From positions 1 to 64,000 of the forward strand of contig JAIOKI010000003.1 in the NCBI GenBank assembly GCA_028335825.1: a stretch of 64,000 nucleotides of DNA, read 5' to 3'. Origin of the DNA: Nosema muscidifuracis (lineage: Eukaryota > Microsporidia > Nosematidae). A model generated the notes under the pieces. It did no database searches. It was not told the DNA's origin and saw only the letters and a list, made by a program, of their open reading frames with translations. Both the position numbers and the translations under genes were made by a program. Below are positions 38,316 to 49,059 of this stretch, piece after piece. Position 1 is the stretch's first letter; each line of letters starts with the position of its first letter.

Positions 38316-39246
38316 ATGTATAAATATATCATTACAAGCATCTACAAAATGATACCACCCTTATTACAATCTAAAGATCCACATATTTCATATGAGATCG
38401 ATTTTTATAACAACAAACATGTTGATTATATAAGATTATACATTGAAAAGATTTCTCATATTAACATTATTATAAATAAAATTTGTAAATCGTCTTCTGG
38501 TAATAATTCTTGTATATCTTCTTTCCCTAAATGTTTAGTAAGAAATACTAAGAAGTTTTGTGTTTGTGATCCTGACTGTGTATCAGATATAATGAAAGAA
38601 ATAAATTTTAATACTGACTGTCAATATTTCAATTTAGAAGATCTGTATGATGATACTGAGTATATAAACTGCTGTGGATTGATGTTTCTACCAGAAGATG
38701 ATAAGATAAAACAAGTCATACAAGGTCGAAATATTTTAAATTCAAAAAATGATTTTTATAGATCTCTCTATGATACATGCGAAGATGAAGTTTATTTTTC
38801 TAAACTTCAGTGTGCTAGTGCTGAACTAAGAGATCAATGCTTAAATAAACCTGAATGTATTTTAGATTCATTCGATGGTAAATTTCCGAATGAATGTCAA
38901 AATGAAGATTTTACAACAAATGGGTGATTTCTTTGGTAAGTCTTTAAAAATATTTGAAGATGATAATATGACACATAAAGAATTATTAAACTTATTCTCT
39001 CATAAATTTAGAAATAAAAGAGAGATAACTGATGAATACAATATTTTGAATAATACTCTTAATATAAGTACAGAGAAGAGTGATTATATAAAATCATTGA
39101 CTGTAGTAGGATCTATAATATTTATTATTATACTGGGTTGTATAATGTATTGTACAAAGAATAACAAGTACAAATCTTTAAAAATTGGATTTTTTACAGT
39201 CATTATATCATTATTGATATTTATTTTAGTAGCTAATAATTATTAA
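38316..39246 (+). pseudogene. Cysteine-rich two-TM membrane protein with one frameshift
   Basis: The first ATG is at 38316; the open frame continues upstream only to a TTG at 38283. The protein keeps both cysteine clusters: FPKCLVRNTKKFCVCDPDC, then CQYFNLEDLYDDTEYINCC, then CASAELRDQCLNKPEC and FPNECQNEDF. These line up with the intact relative at 55523-56584. After NEDFTTNG a TGA stops the frame near 38925, while the downstream frame (38875-39246) continues with the rest. That part carries a polar stretch, a first TM (VVGSIIFIIILGCIMY), a lysine-rich loop and a second TM (IGFFTVIISLLIFILVA). A single indel around 38910-38925 would account for this, either real or a sequencing error. No CCC start motif is seen. 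It is the best preserved of the three broken copies. Confidence 0.7.
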
Positions 39247-40070
39247 AATATTTTGATTTGATATTTATCCCCTTATAATAAAAATCATTTTTTGTTATGA
39301 GAACAGAAAATCTTTAGATAGTCATTATTAAAATATTTTGAATAATATTAATATTTATCTTACATAGAAATTTAAAATAATAATAAGCATGACATACTAT
39401 CAAATATGTTAATGATTACAAAAAGATAATTATTACCTCTTATTATAACTTTATTAATTACAGAAGTAAGATCTTCATATTCAACTATATAAATTATAAG
39501 TTTTATTTTATATCATGGATAGATGCAGACATTCCTTTCCTTTTTAGAGATGTTCAATAGAAAAATATCGAACTAAGAACAAAAAATCTATCATTTCGAA
39601 TTTCTACCACTCATAAGATAATCTTCATATTGATACATAAATCCATTATTTTTCAAAATAATCTTATTAATAATGAAACATTAGAACATTTATGTCACTT
39701 TTTTTCTAACCAATATATACTCAGATTGTAAGAGTACATTTTACAACACTTAAAATATATTCTAATAAGTTGTATATAAAAACTTTACAAATTAATTAAA
39801 ATTTAGTATTTTACTACTTTCTTTAATTAAATTATCTATATAAAATTTCCATAATTAAGTTCTACTTTTATAATAATATTTATTAGACAATTAGTTTCAA
39901 ATTCTTACTGATCATCTTAATACTCTTAAATCATAATGTATATTCTTTAATAGTCTCTCATTATATAAGAGACATACTGTAATATTTTTACATAAATTTA
40001 AATATCTTCTCTAATATATACTAATCTAAAAAGTTTATTAATTTACACTAACTTATCTTGTTATTATTTT
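39247..40070. other. AT-rich gap
   Basis: No gene recognised. Confidence 0.6.
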
Positions 40071-40079
40071 TAAATATTT

Positions 40080-40900
40080 TTAAAGACTGTATTCTTTCTC
40101 TATCAACCCGATTTATACTTAACTATTTCTATTGTCATATAGATTAGTCTAATATGATGAATAATATTATATTTTTCTATAAACAAACTCTTATTAATTT
40201 TACTCTTCCTTATTTCTTATACTATTCATGTTTACTTTCCTATAATTTATAAAATCTATTCCATTATCAGTAACTTTTTTTTCTTGAATACATAAATGAT
40301 TAAGAATTCTACTATTTCTATTGTTTTTTTATTTTTAATATCTATCTCATTATCTTCTATATATGATATCAATATCTCTATAATACATTAATTCTATAAA
40401 ATCAATAAAATTCACTTCAATTTTTTCATACAAATCATTCGTTTTTTGAGTATACTTTTGATACATTACACTCTTTCTAATCTTAATTTCGATCTATTCT
40501 TTCATACCTGGTCAATAATTATTTTTTTCTACCTTGATATTTTGAGGTCTTTTCTCTATGACTTATATCAATTTACTTCATTTTTTATATTCAATATTTT
40601 TTCATTGTTTTTTTGAATATAATGATGATTATTTAATGACATTTTAATCGAGTATTCTCTTATAAAATTCTTTATTTTCTATATTCTTTTAATTTAAAAA
40701 GACACTAGAAATATAAATTTAGATTATTATAATACAAATCTTAGAATAGTTATAAAAATAAGATCTTATTTAATAATATATTTGAGTCATTTATTAATTG
40801 ACTTTATTAAGAAATAAAAATATTAAAGAAACATTTTATTGATATAATAAATATTCTTCAAATACAACTCTGATATTATCATAATACTATTTAATTTCAT
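40080..40900 (-). mobile_element. Ty3/gypsy-type relic (integrase part)
   Basis: Minus-strand translation around 40250-40300 gives a VTDNGIDF block, which matches the second catalytic region of retroviral-type integrases (TDNG.EF). A G.IE-type block follows at the expected distance near 40105. Upstream sequence to about 40900 is consistent with the rest of the integrase core. It is broken in many places, with no LTR seen, and looks old. It may belong to the same family as the relics at 27.2-28.6 and 62.65-64.0 kb. Confidence 0.45.
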
Positions 40901-42000
40901 ATAATAATATTTTTTGAATATCTTTATAATTTCTTAAATTAACTCTATTATATCATCATATATAAATAAAATCATCAATTCTAAACATTATAAATATTTT
41001 ATTCTTTTCAATTTATATAAATAATTAATTATATTAATACTATGATAATTTTATCTCATCTTTATTTACTTATAAAATCATATCTTTATTGAATAAAATA
41101 AAATATTATGTATCTCAATTTATAAATATTTTGTCTATCTACTAATATTATATATATAATCTCTCTCTACTTTATTGAAATTATAAATTCTACCCATATC
41201 TCAAGTCAAAAATTATGATTATCCCTATATATTAGAGAATAATACAAGTAAGAGGATTTAATAAATTTTAAATATTTTTATTATATATGTATATAATCAT
41301 AATTTTAATAAGACTGTAAATCTATATGAAAATAATTATTATATAATCTTACATATCTTAGTATAAAATTATATAATAATTATTGGATGTGAAATTGACC
41401 AATCATATTTGATGAGACAATTTTACTTAATGAAGGGAAATACAACTATATAATATAACATTCAATAATCTAAGAAATAATATTTTATTTATTTCAATTG
41501 TTAAATCTTTATAAGATAAATATTTAAATATACAATTACATTTAATTCTTGATTCTAGAAGAAGATATAAATAATAACATTTTTAATTATTCATATAAAT
41601 GGGTCATTTAATTGTAATATTATTAATATATAAAAATAACCATTAATCACTAGAATAAAACATTGATTATATAACTCTATATTGAAGATTTATTCAACTA
41701 TTTATAAATGATATATTTACAAAAATATTCATATTTCAACATGTATAATAAGAAGATAATATTATATTCTGTTTTAGAATGATAGTATTGCTAAACTTTA
41801 TTAATTTATAATTATCATTAATATATTACTTATCTCACACTAAACATAACAAGAATAAAGAAAGTATACTCTTACTTAATATGTAATAATATGAAGATTT
41901 AGAAAATTCTTAATATATTTTAATTATCTTAATTTTATGTAAAAAGTATTTATTTATCATATATATAATTATTATCTAGGGATTAAAATATTTAAAAATA
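40901..42000. other. AT-rich gap
   Basis: No gene recognised. It flanks the 3' side of the LINE insertion. Confidence 0.6.
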
Positions 42001-42004
42001 ATAT

Positions 42005-43632
42005 TTTAAGATGACGTGTTTTCACAGTACATTCTCTCCTTCAAAAAAAAAATATAATCAAAAAATAACTTCTAAATTGTGTAATATGTATTTTTAAAGT
42101 TTTGTTTTTTACAATCACTGAATATGTCTCATTAATTAATTTCTTCTACCTTATTAAACATATATTTTTCTTAATTTTTATTATCTTCTATTAAAAAAAA
42201 ATAATTTAAATTGTTTTTTAAGGTATATTTTTATGATGTTCTTATCTTATTCTTCACTCACCACGTAAGTCACCCTTATATCTTCAATTGGCCTCTTTTT
42301 TTCAACTTCTAAAATACTAACTAGTGAAACTTCGTCATCGCAACTCTGCAGCGACTTTCCAATGTCATCTTGAGTATTTTCATCTGGATGTATGCCTCAA
42401 TGTGACTATCTAACTCTAGCTCAGTTCTGTATGCGAAATAAAAGTTTGTTACTATATCGTCCCAAGTCATAATGAAAGTGATTATCTTGGACTTATACTT
42501 GTATAGAGAAGTAGAGTGGTTGGCCATAAATCATAAATATCCTTCTTCTCTGTCTCCACGTTTCGCAAATTATCAAAGTTGTTAATTTCTACTCTATTAT
42601 CACGACTTCTTTCCTAACCTCATCTACTATGTATATATCAGGTTTATTGTACTTTACATTTATAGCGCTTTAGATTCGCGAATCCATTCTAATTTTAATA
42701 TATTTTGATGTAATACACTCCTGTACACAGTGATTTCAGATTTTTTTATTTTTTGTAAGCCCGAAATTTCTACAAATTCGGAGATGAATACACCGTAGCA
42801 CTTCATTATGTCTCCTCATGTAATCATGGGAAATTATTCTATAAAAATGTGAGCACATAACTTTCTTTTATAGGAAGATATTTCTATCCTGAAGTGCACA
42901 TGGTGTCTCTTCTTCTCTAGCCGTAATATTTCCTTTAGTAAGCCAGAGAGCCGAATCTTTGATACTCACAAAGGGATATTCCCAGAATCTATATATTCTC
43001 GAGGGATTATGTTTTTTCTTATATCACTATATAGATACGATTTCTGTGCTTCTTCTAAGTCTTCTGGTGTAAACCCTTTTTCCAGGCTGTACTTCTCTAC
43101 AATGAAGGGTCTTATCCGTGTTAGATGCTTATTGTTTTTCTTCTTAGCATAATTTCTTGGGTTAGGTATATTTTTAATAAGATTTTTTCACTCTTATGCT
43201 CAATATTAATCAGACTTCTTCTTTGGAAGATATAGTCTTTCTCTATTTCATGCTATTGGTGAATATAATCTTTTGTAAGAATATTTTGAACAATATAATC
43301 TAGTCTCTAAATTCATTAGGTTCGACCCTTAGAATGCCTACATTGTATTCTGTGATTTAGAATGTTCATACATTGCCTTGAACAGGTTTCTAGCGTTTAG
43401 CTTTGTTTTACACAGAGACTCACATTTTCTCTGAATTTCTTTCCATATCTTATCTTTATCTTCTCCCGTTATTTTACATATGTCATTTTTAAACAATCCT
43501 AAATACTTGTATCCATCTAACACACTCTGCAAATTTATCAATATTCATTTCTACACCTACTAATGTAATAAATCTTTTGGTTTCTTCTACCATAGTACTT
43601 ATTACTTCATCAGTAGTTATTAACAAGCTTAT
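42005..43632 (-). mobile_element. 5'-truncated R4/Dong-like LINE with C-terminal endonuclease region
   Basis: GC is visibly higher than around it, and the coding sense is minus. Reading 5' to 3': the end of the reverse transcriptase (FITLVGVEMN near 43580), then YKYLGLFKNDICKI through KLNARNLFKAMYEH (43338-43541), typical of the RT/thumb of R4/Dong-type LINEs. Next come a GNIPL-type region near 42975, HDYMRRHNEVLRCIHL (about 42781-42830), and KPDIYIVDEVRKEVVIIE (about 42595-42660). VETEK and MANHSTSLYKY follow, and then IITFIMTWDDIV through AYIQMKILKMTLESR (42321-42527). The KPD...EV.IIE..EK series fits the PD-(D/E)xK restriction-like endonuclease at the C-terminus of site-specific LINEs. The 5' part with the catalytic RT block is missing, as in abortive target-primed insertions. 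Several frameshifts and stops are present. The likely 3' untranslated end is near 42005. Confidence 0.75.
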
Positions 43633-43637
43633 AATTA

Positions 43638-44313
43638 TTATTTAAATATAAATCTACAAGAGAAATATGAAAGATATTTCAATTTCGCATTCGATTTATA
43701 AAATATATAAGTTTTCTTATTAATGACATCACATGAGTACAAGTATGAATTATTAAGTTCATTTTCATATCTAACAGAAGATAATCTAAAAGGCTTCTCT
43801 GATAACCCCAAGCTCTTTTTACCAAAGTCATCTTTAAAAAAAGAATATGAATCTTTATAAAATATTACCAATGCGTATTCGTTTTGATACTCATTAATCT
43901 CATCATAAACTTTATTTAGAAAATTCTTAAAATATTTTTTTTATAAGCAAAGTCTTTCTCTTTTATTCTACAATATCTTCTCTATATTGACTTATATTCT
44001 CTGTAAAAGCCTTAATATCAATCTCCATTAATTTATTTAAATCATCATCAAATACTTCTTTTATATTTCTGTCTAGAACATCTTTAATAAATAGTGTGTC
44101 ACTCTGTTCGTTATTATAAATCTCTCCGTTGTAAAGAAATATATAATTATCTGTTACAAAAGTTTGACTAACAAATCCTCTTATAGATAGAAGAGATTGA
44201 CATAGATAGATATTATTAATCTGTATAATATTACAAAAATCAAGTTCTCTTCTTTTAATTAGATTAATTATTTCTTCATCGTATTCTTCAGAAATATATA
44301 TTCCAGAAACAAG
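43638..44313 (-). pseudogene. Decayed asparagine-synthetase-like class-II glutamine amidotransferase
   Basis: Minus-strand fragments reproduce the N-terminal glutaminase domain of asparagine synthetase-like proteins, closest in feel to ASNSD1/Asn synthase-domain proteins. SGIYIS at about 44293-44307 matches the family's CGI start. CQSLLSIRGF matches the H.RLSI/LH.RG strand. FLYNGEIYN matches the W/YNGEI/FYN motif, followed by an ALVIFYK strand and FGKKSLG in place of GRD.LG..SL. A stretch ending in RLSSVRYE follows and then the sequence is cut off. The family begins Met-Cys-Gly, the Cys being the nucleophile; here the same positions read Val-Ser-Gly, so both start and nucleophile are lost. 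At least one frameshift lies near 43920. The C-terminal synthetase domain is absent: the frame ends at 43638, where LINE sequence begins. A host gene killed and truncated. Confidence 0.65.
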
Positions 44314-44329
44314 GGATAATTATTTTATG

Positions 44330-46480
44330 CAAAAAAAATATTTTTATATTTTATTTATGCATAAATTAATAATAATTTAATGTTATTAGATAATGATAAT
44401 TTTTTTGCATGAAATAAAAAGTTTTATTAAATTTAAATATGTATAAAATTTATCAATAATAACGATTTAATAATTCTAATTATAAAAATTAATAGCTAAT
44501 CTAATTAATACAATATAAAACATGTTTTCAAATTTATAACTAATTAATACAATTTAAATGTGATATTTTTGATATCACAACTTCTTAATATATGATAAAT
44601 TTTGAATATTAGAATACCATTAACGAAATGTTGTAAGTTATTAAATTTAAAAAATTATTATATTAATTTAAGTAAAATTCATACATCTCTTTTATTATGA
44701 TAATATCTGAATAAAAATGATAGCTGAGTTATAAATAATTCAAAAGCAAAGAATAATTTAATTTAGGCAAAATTAAAATGGTTTGTTTGTATTTACTAAT
44801 AAACAAATTAGATTTATCTTGTCTATCTCATAGTTATCTTCAATAACTATTCTCATGTATAAGAGTTTCCATGAGAATTTTTTTTATTAAGCCTCAAAAG
44901 TCATCTTAAACATTTTAAATTGAATATATGCCTGTATTTTGATATCCAAAAATAATTTCTTGTAGTGTTTGTAAAATTTTGATAGAAAATAATTCAAGTT
45001 TTGTACTTGTGCAGTAAATCACGGTGGTAGATATTAGATCTTATTTTGTTTCTTTTTCATTTCCATTGTCATCAAGTTATCAAATATAATAAAATATTAT
45101 TTTGTATCAATAAAAAAAGGGATGTTAAAGTTTTTAATTAAATATTTAACCTTTTTGTTTATTATTAGAATCAAAATAAAGTCTGAATAAAATTTATACC
45201 CCATTCAGTCGAATTATTTGATCTTACTTTTTTAAGCTAGTCGATTTAGATTTCACAATTCAAAGAATATATCGTTGTAAAAAATCTGTATAATTAACGA
45301 ATAACAGAATTTACGTTATCAAAATATCATCCTTTGTTAAAAAGTCAGCAATACTTTTTTATTTGGAAAATAAATAAAAAAGCGATCATAACTCTAACAG
45401 TTTTCTTTATTAAATTATTTTTTAATACAGATCTAAACATTTAATAAACTAGCAGAATTTACTAAAAGATATTATTATTTCTTAATTTAATTGTGAATAC
45501 TATATTTACTGAATAATTTCTCTGTTATCTTTTATAAAAGTAATCAACAATACTATTCCACATACAAATATGTATTTATGAGGTTTCTTTAATTTGTCAA
45601 TTTAGAATATTTTTTATATTCTATGCGTCACAAGATTAATTAAATATTTTATTATAATAATAGTATTCTAACCTACCTAAGCCAACTAAATTTTATTACA
45701 GATTCTATAACCACCTATAATTATTGATACTATATAACACATTTTATGTTATCTATTCTGTAATATTAAACTATAACAAAGATTTCATTTATAAATAAAT
45801 TATTTAATGTTTTTTTAATCCTCCACTTACTCGTTTCCTATAATATTATTATAATAACTATGTTATTTAATTAAAACTTAAACATTTAATAGTATATTTT
45901 AACCTAACACTATACATTTATCTTCAGTGGTACTACTAAATGGTTTATTTAATGGAAATTACAAACAAAATATGAAACTATGAAATTACTAATATTTTAA
46001 CCATATCTCATTTTAAAGTAACAAGAAAGAAATAAATAAATTTACATTTAATAAAATTAACTTTATCTCTCAGAAAGTGCAATATGAGAATTATTGTAAA
46101 AGTTCCTTAGAACTAGAAGCATTCCTGAGCTACACTTCATCTCTCATAAAGCATCTTAAGGGTTTAAATTTTGATGAGAGAAATAAAACCTTATGATTTT
46201 GAATTCTAAACGAATATTATAAATTAAATAAATTTTAATTAATTACTGTATTTAGTGTATTAATATCAAATCATAATAAATCAAAGAATCTCTTATATCA
46301 GCATTACATCATTTAGATATCAACACGTAATATAAACAAAAGTTTAGTAGCACTAAAATTAAATAGTATATCTGCATTTTAATATAAAATTAATTAATCA
46401 GATATCATTTGATTTTTAATTTGTTTACTTTTTATTTATCATGTTTTGGATTTAAATATAAATTCAGAAATATATAAATA
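44330..46480. other. AT-rich gap with a small interstitial telomere-like match
   Basis: No gene recognised over about 2.1 kb. It contains CTAACCTACCTAA at 45668-45680 and TTTAACCTAAC near 45900. Short T-rich and A-rich stretches hold no frame. Confidence 0.55.
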
Positions 46481-47018
46481 ATGAACATGGCTAAGAATAA
46501 AAGTAAGAGTGGTAACAGGGCAACTAAAATGAAAACAGACAATAAAAAAAAGAAAAAAGAAAAAAGAAATGAAGAAGGTTAGAAAAAATAAAGAAAGTCC
46601 AGTATTTGTCCCAACTGGGGATTTTCAAAAGAAGGATATTTTATCTAACTTTAATATCATAAAAGTAAGAAATGATAAAAATATCCTATCTGAAAAATTA
46701 GAAGATGATATTAAGTTAATTAATACCGTAATTGATAAATATGCAGTTAAAGACTGCAATGATCAAAAAGTTAATTTTAAAGTAGATGAAAAAGTAGATA
46801 TAAAAAGGCTGATTAATTTTTATGAATCTTTATATTTAAAGATTGTATCTAAGGATATCAAATTAGGAAATGTCGACCAGAAAGATGATCCTAAATCTAT
46901 CATTAAACATAATATAATGGTTCAAAAAATCTATGACAGAAAAAATTTATTAGAATTAGCTGAAAGTAAGAAGAAATTCGAGGAATTATTAATCTTTTGG
47001 TCAAGGAAGTATAATTAA
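46481..47018 (+). CDS. Basic lysine-rich protein, unknown; start unclear because of an A-run
   Basis: The main frame, 46569-47018, gives 149 residues: a basic N-terminus, then a mostly charged, probably helical chain ending FWSRKYN. There is no membrane segment or signal peptide. Upstream, ATG 46481 (MNMAKNKSKSGNRATKMKTD) starts a very basic frame that ends at a stop just inside the main frame. The two overlap in an A-rich run (about 46537-46570) and are one base out of phase. A one-base indel in that run, real or from sequencing, would give one protein with a long lysine-rich leader. TATAAATA lies just before ATG 46481. Possibly a nucleolar or nucleic-acid-binding protein, judged from charge only. 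No domain is recognised. Confidence 0.6.
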
Positions 47019-47220
47019 AACATTTCAAATATTTATTTTTTGAAAAAATCATAAACCTTTATTATTTTATTTTATGTTTTCTCTTATCATTAAGTATAAA
47101 AAGATAAATACAAATATTATAATTTATCATCTTAAAAAGTGATAATATTTCTAATTATTAGAATAAAACATAACTATCAGGTTTTTATCAAAAAGCCAAA
47201 ATTTAAATATAACGGAATAA

Positions 47221-47439
47221 ATGAAAAAAAATCAAAATATTTCTTTCTTAGAATACTTACGAAATAAACATAGACCAAAACATCTAATTTGTTATAAAAT
47301 ATCATTATTAGGATTCATCTTCTCTTTACAAGTTTCCATAATTTTTTCTTACATCCTTTTCTACAGACTGATTTTCTATACTTTAAAAATAAATGAGATA
47401 GGTAAGAACTTTATTTTTTTTAGATTATTTCTGGGTTAG
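47221..47439 (+). CDS. Possible 72-residue membrane protein
   Basis: The ATG at 47221 opens a short protein with a basic N-terminal third (MKKNQNISFLEYLRNKHRPK), then a long hydrophobic stretch (about residues 26-55) that could cross the membrane once or as a hairpin. It is preceded by an AT-rich leader without a CC motif. It follows the basic protein gene by about 200 bases on the same strand. It could be real or a chance frame; the ordered charge-then-hydrophobic pattern slightly favours real. No family is recognised. Confidence 0.35.
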   Translation: MKKNQNISFLEYLRNKHRPKHLICYKISLLGFIFSLQVSIIFSYILFYRLIFYTLKINEIGKNFIFFRLFLG

Positions 47440-48470
47440 AAAGATTTATTTTTACGTCGTTTTATAAATATTTGATCATAGTGTAAATCTAAACAAATAT
47501 TTTAATATGAGATATCTCATAAAGAAGATCTGAAGTAATTTATTATTTAAGATATTTGATAGTGATATATAAACATCAATTTTTTAGTATTAAAACTCAC
47601 TGAATAAATTTAGTAGATTAATATAATTTCATTTCTAAAAGTTAATTAATAAAAATATGCTAGAAAGATTTATTACTAAATTGATATTTTCAGAATAAGT
47701 CTAAAGATATATTTAGAATAGATCAGTGAAAAATATAAGTACATCTTCAATTATTAGAAAATACTATTATTGATAAAGTCAATGATTTTAGAATGAGTAA
47801 TTAGTTTAAGTTAATTTATTTTATTAGACCTTATAGATTGTTCCATGGTAGAATGATCTGACAAAAATGAAAAAGTTTGAATAAATTTCTTTTTGTTTAT
47901 GAGTGCTCAGTTATCCAACTTTACTATATTATAAATAGGTCTTTTAATAATATGATAAGTCTTAGTATCAACTATATGTACAAATAATTATTTCTTAAAC
48001 TGTTTGCTTTTTCTTGGAAATAACCAATTATATTTTTATAAAATTGTTAATAAGTTTATTATTGTTTTCTTATAAATCCTTAATCCCTCTTCCTTGTATT
48101 GACCAGTGAGTTACTACGATGTGAGCTGGTTGTATGACAAATTATCAGTAAGTCTCATATAAATGCTTAAGAAAATAATATTTAGACCTAGCATAAAAAA
48201 ATAAAAGAATATAATTTTAATCAAAAAATTAAAATTGACTTATTAAACAAAAACTTCTCTTATACAAGATTTATGTGTATATTAATTTGTTATAAAAAAA
48301 TTATTTAATTTATCAATAGTAGATCAGTATATCCAATAGAATATTTTTAGACTAATTTAAGTCTAATTATGTATGAACTGATCCAATGATAATTCTTAAA
48401 ATATTCCCTTAAAAAGAATTCTACTTTAAGACTATAATTATGCATTTCATTGCATAATCATCTCCTTTCT
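47440..48470. other. AT-rich spacer upstream of the homeobox gene
   Basis: No gene recognised. A less AT-rich patch at about 48095-48145 is unassigned. Confidence 0.5.
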
Positions 48471-48473
48471 AAG

Positions 48474-48481
48474 TATAAAAA
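48474..48481 (+). promoter_or_regulatory. TATA-like element before the homeobox gene
   Basis: TATAAAAA lies about 20-28 bases before ATG 48502. In this AT-rich context its specificity is low. No CCC motif lies between it and the start. Confidence 0.3.
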
Positions 48482-48501
48482 GAAAAACTTTCTTTATTTC
48501 T

Positions 48502-48768
48502 ATGAGCAAGAAAACTCTAAATTTCATTGACCAAGAAAATGAAATTTTAGAGTCATATTCCTCCTCTAATCGAAAACCCAGATTTAGATATAAATATAGT
48601 AAAATGGAGGAGGAATATTTGGAATATTTTTTTCGAAATAATCCCTATCCTAATAAAATGGATAAGATAGGGATCAACATACGAACAAGGATACCTATTT
48701 GTAACTTAAAAATATGGTTTCAAAATAGGAGATCCAAAGAAAAACATAAAAAGAAGAATATTTCTTAA
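48502..48768 (+). CDS. Homeodomain transcription factor, short microsporidian type
   Basis: An 88-residue protein that is almost entirely a homeodomain. Aligning the WFQNRR motif (residues 72-77) to homeodomain positions 48-53 places the domain at residues 25-84. The invariant residues W72, F73, N75 and R77 of the recognition helix are all present, with Gln at position 50 of the domain. The first helix contains EEEYLEYFFRNNPYPNK, including the NPYP turn common in fungal and microsporidian homeodomains. The second helix (MDKIGINIRTRI) is unusual. The basic tail KEKHKKK suits nuclear localisation. Microsporidia carry about a dozen small single-domain homeobox genes (HD-1, HD-2 and others), and this fits that set. 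The target genes are unknown. It is an intact single-exon gene. Confidence 0.92.
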   Translation: MSKKTLNFIDQENEILESYSSSNRKPRFRYKYSKMEEEYLEYFFRNNPYPNKMDKIGINIRTRIPICNLKIWFQNRRSKEKHKKKNIS

Positions 48769-49050
48769 ATCCATAATCTTAAAATAAATAAATATTCATG
48801 TAAATATTTTTAGGTTTTTTCAATATTAAAAATTAAATTTATCATAAATATTATTTTGAATATTAGTTAAATTACAAAATGATGTAATTTAAGATACTAG
48901 ATTTTTGTAAATAAATAATATCTAAACTTATTAATTAAGTGTTAGTTTTTATATCTTTAGGAAAGTAATTTTTTTGATTTTTAGTTGTATAAAAATGACA
49001 TCATAATTCTAATACAATCTTAAATAATTTAAAATTTAAATTATCTTTAT
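48769..49050. other. AT-rich spacer
   Basis: Nothing recognised. Confidence 0.5.
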
Positions 49051-49059
49051 AATGTAATA

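Noticed and set aside
38910-38950. Intron explaining the frame change in the 38.3-kb gene
   Set aside because: A GGTAAGT-like 5' site is near 38934 but no branch site or acceptor restores the frame, and the two frames overlap directly. A small indel is simpler.
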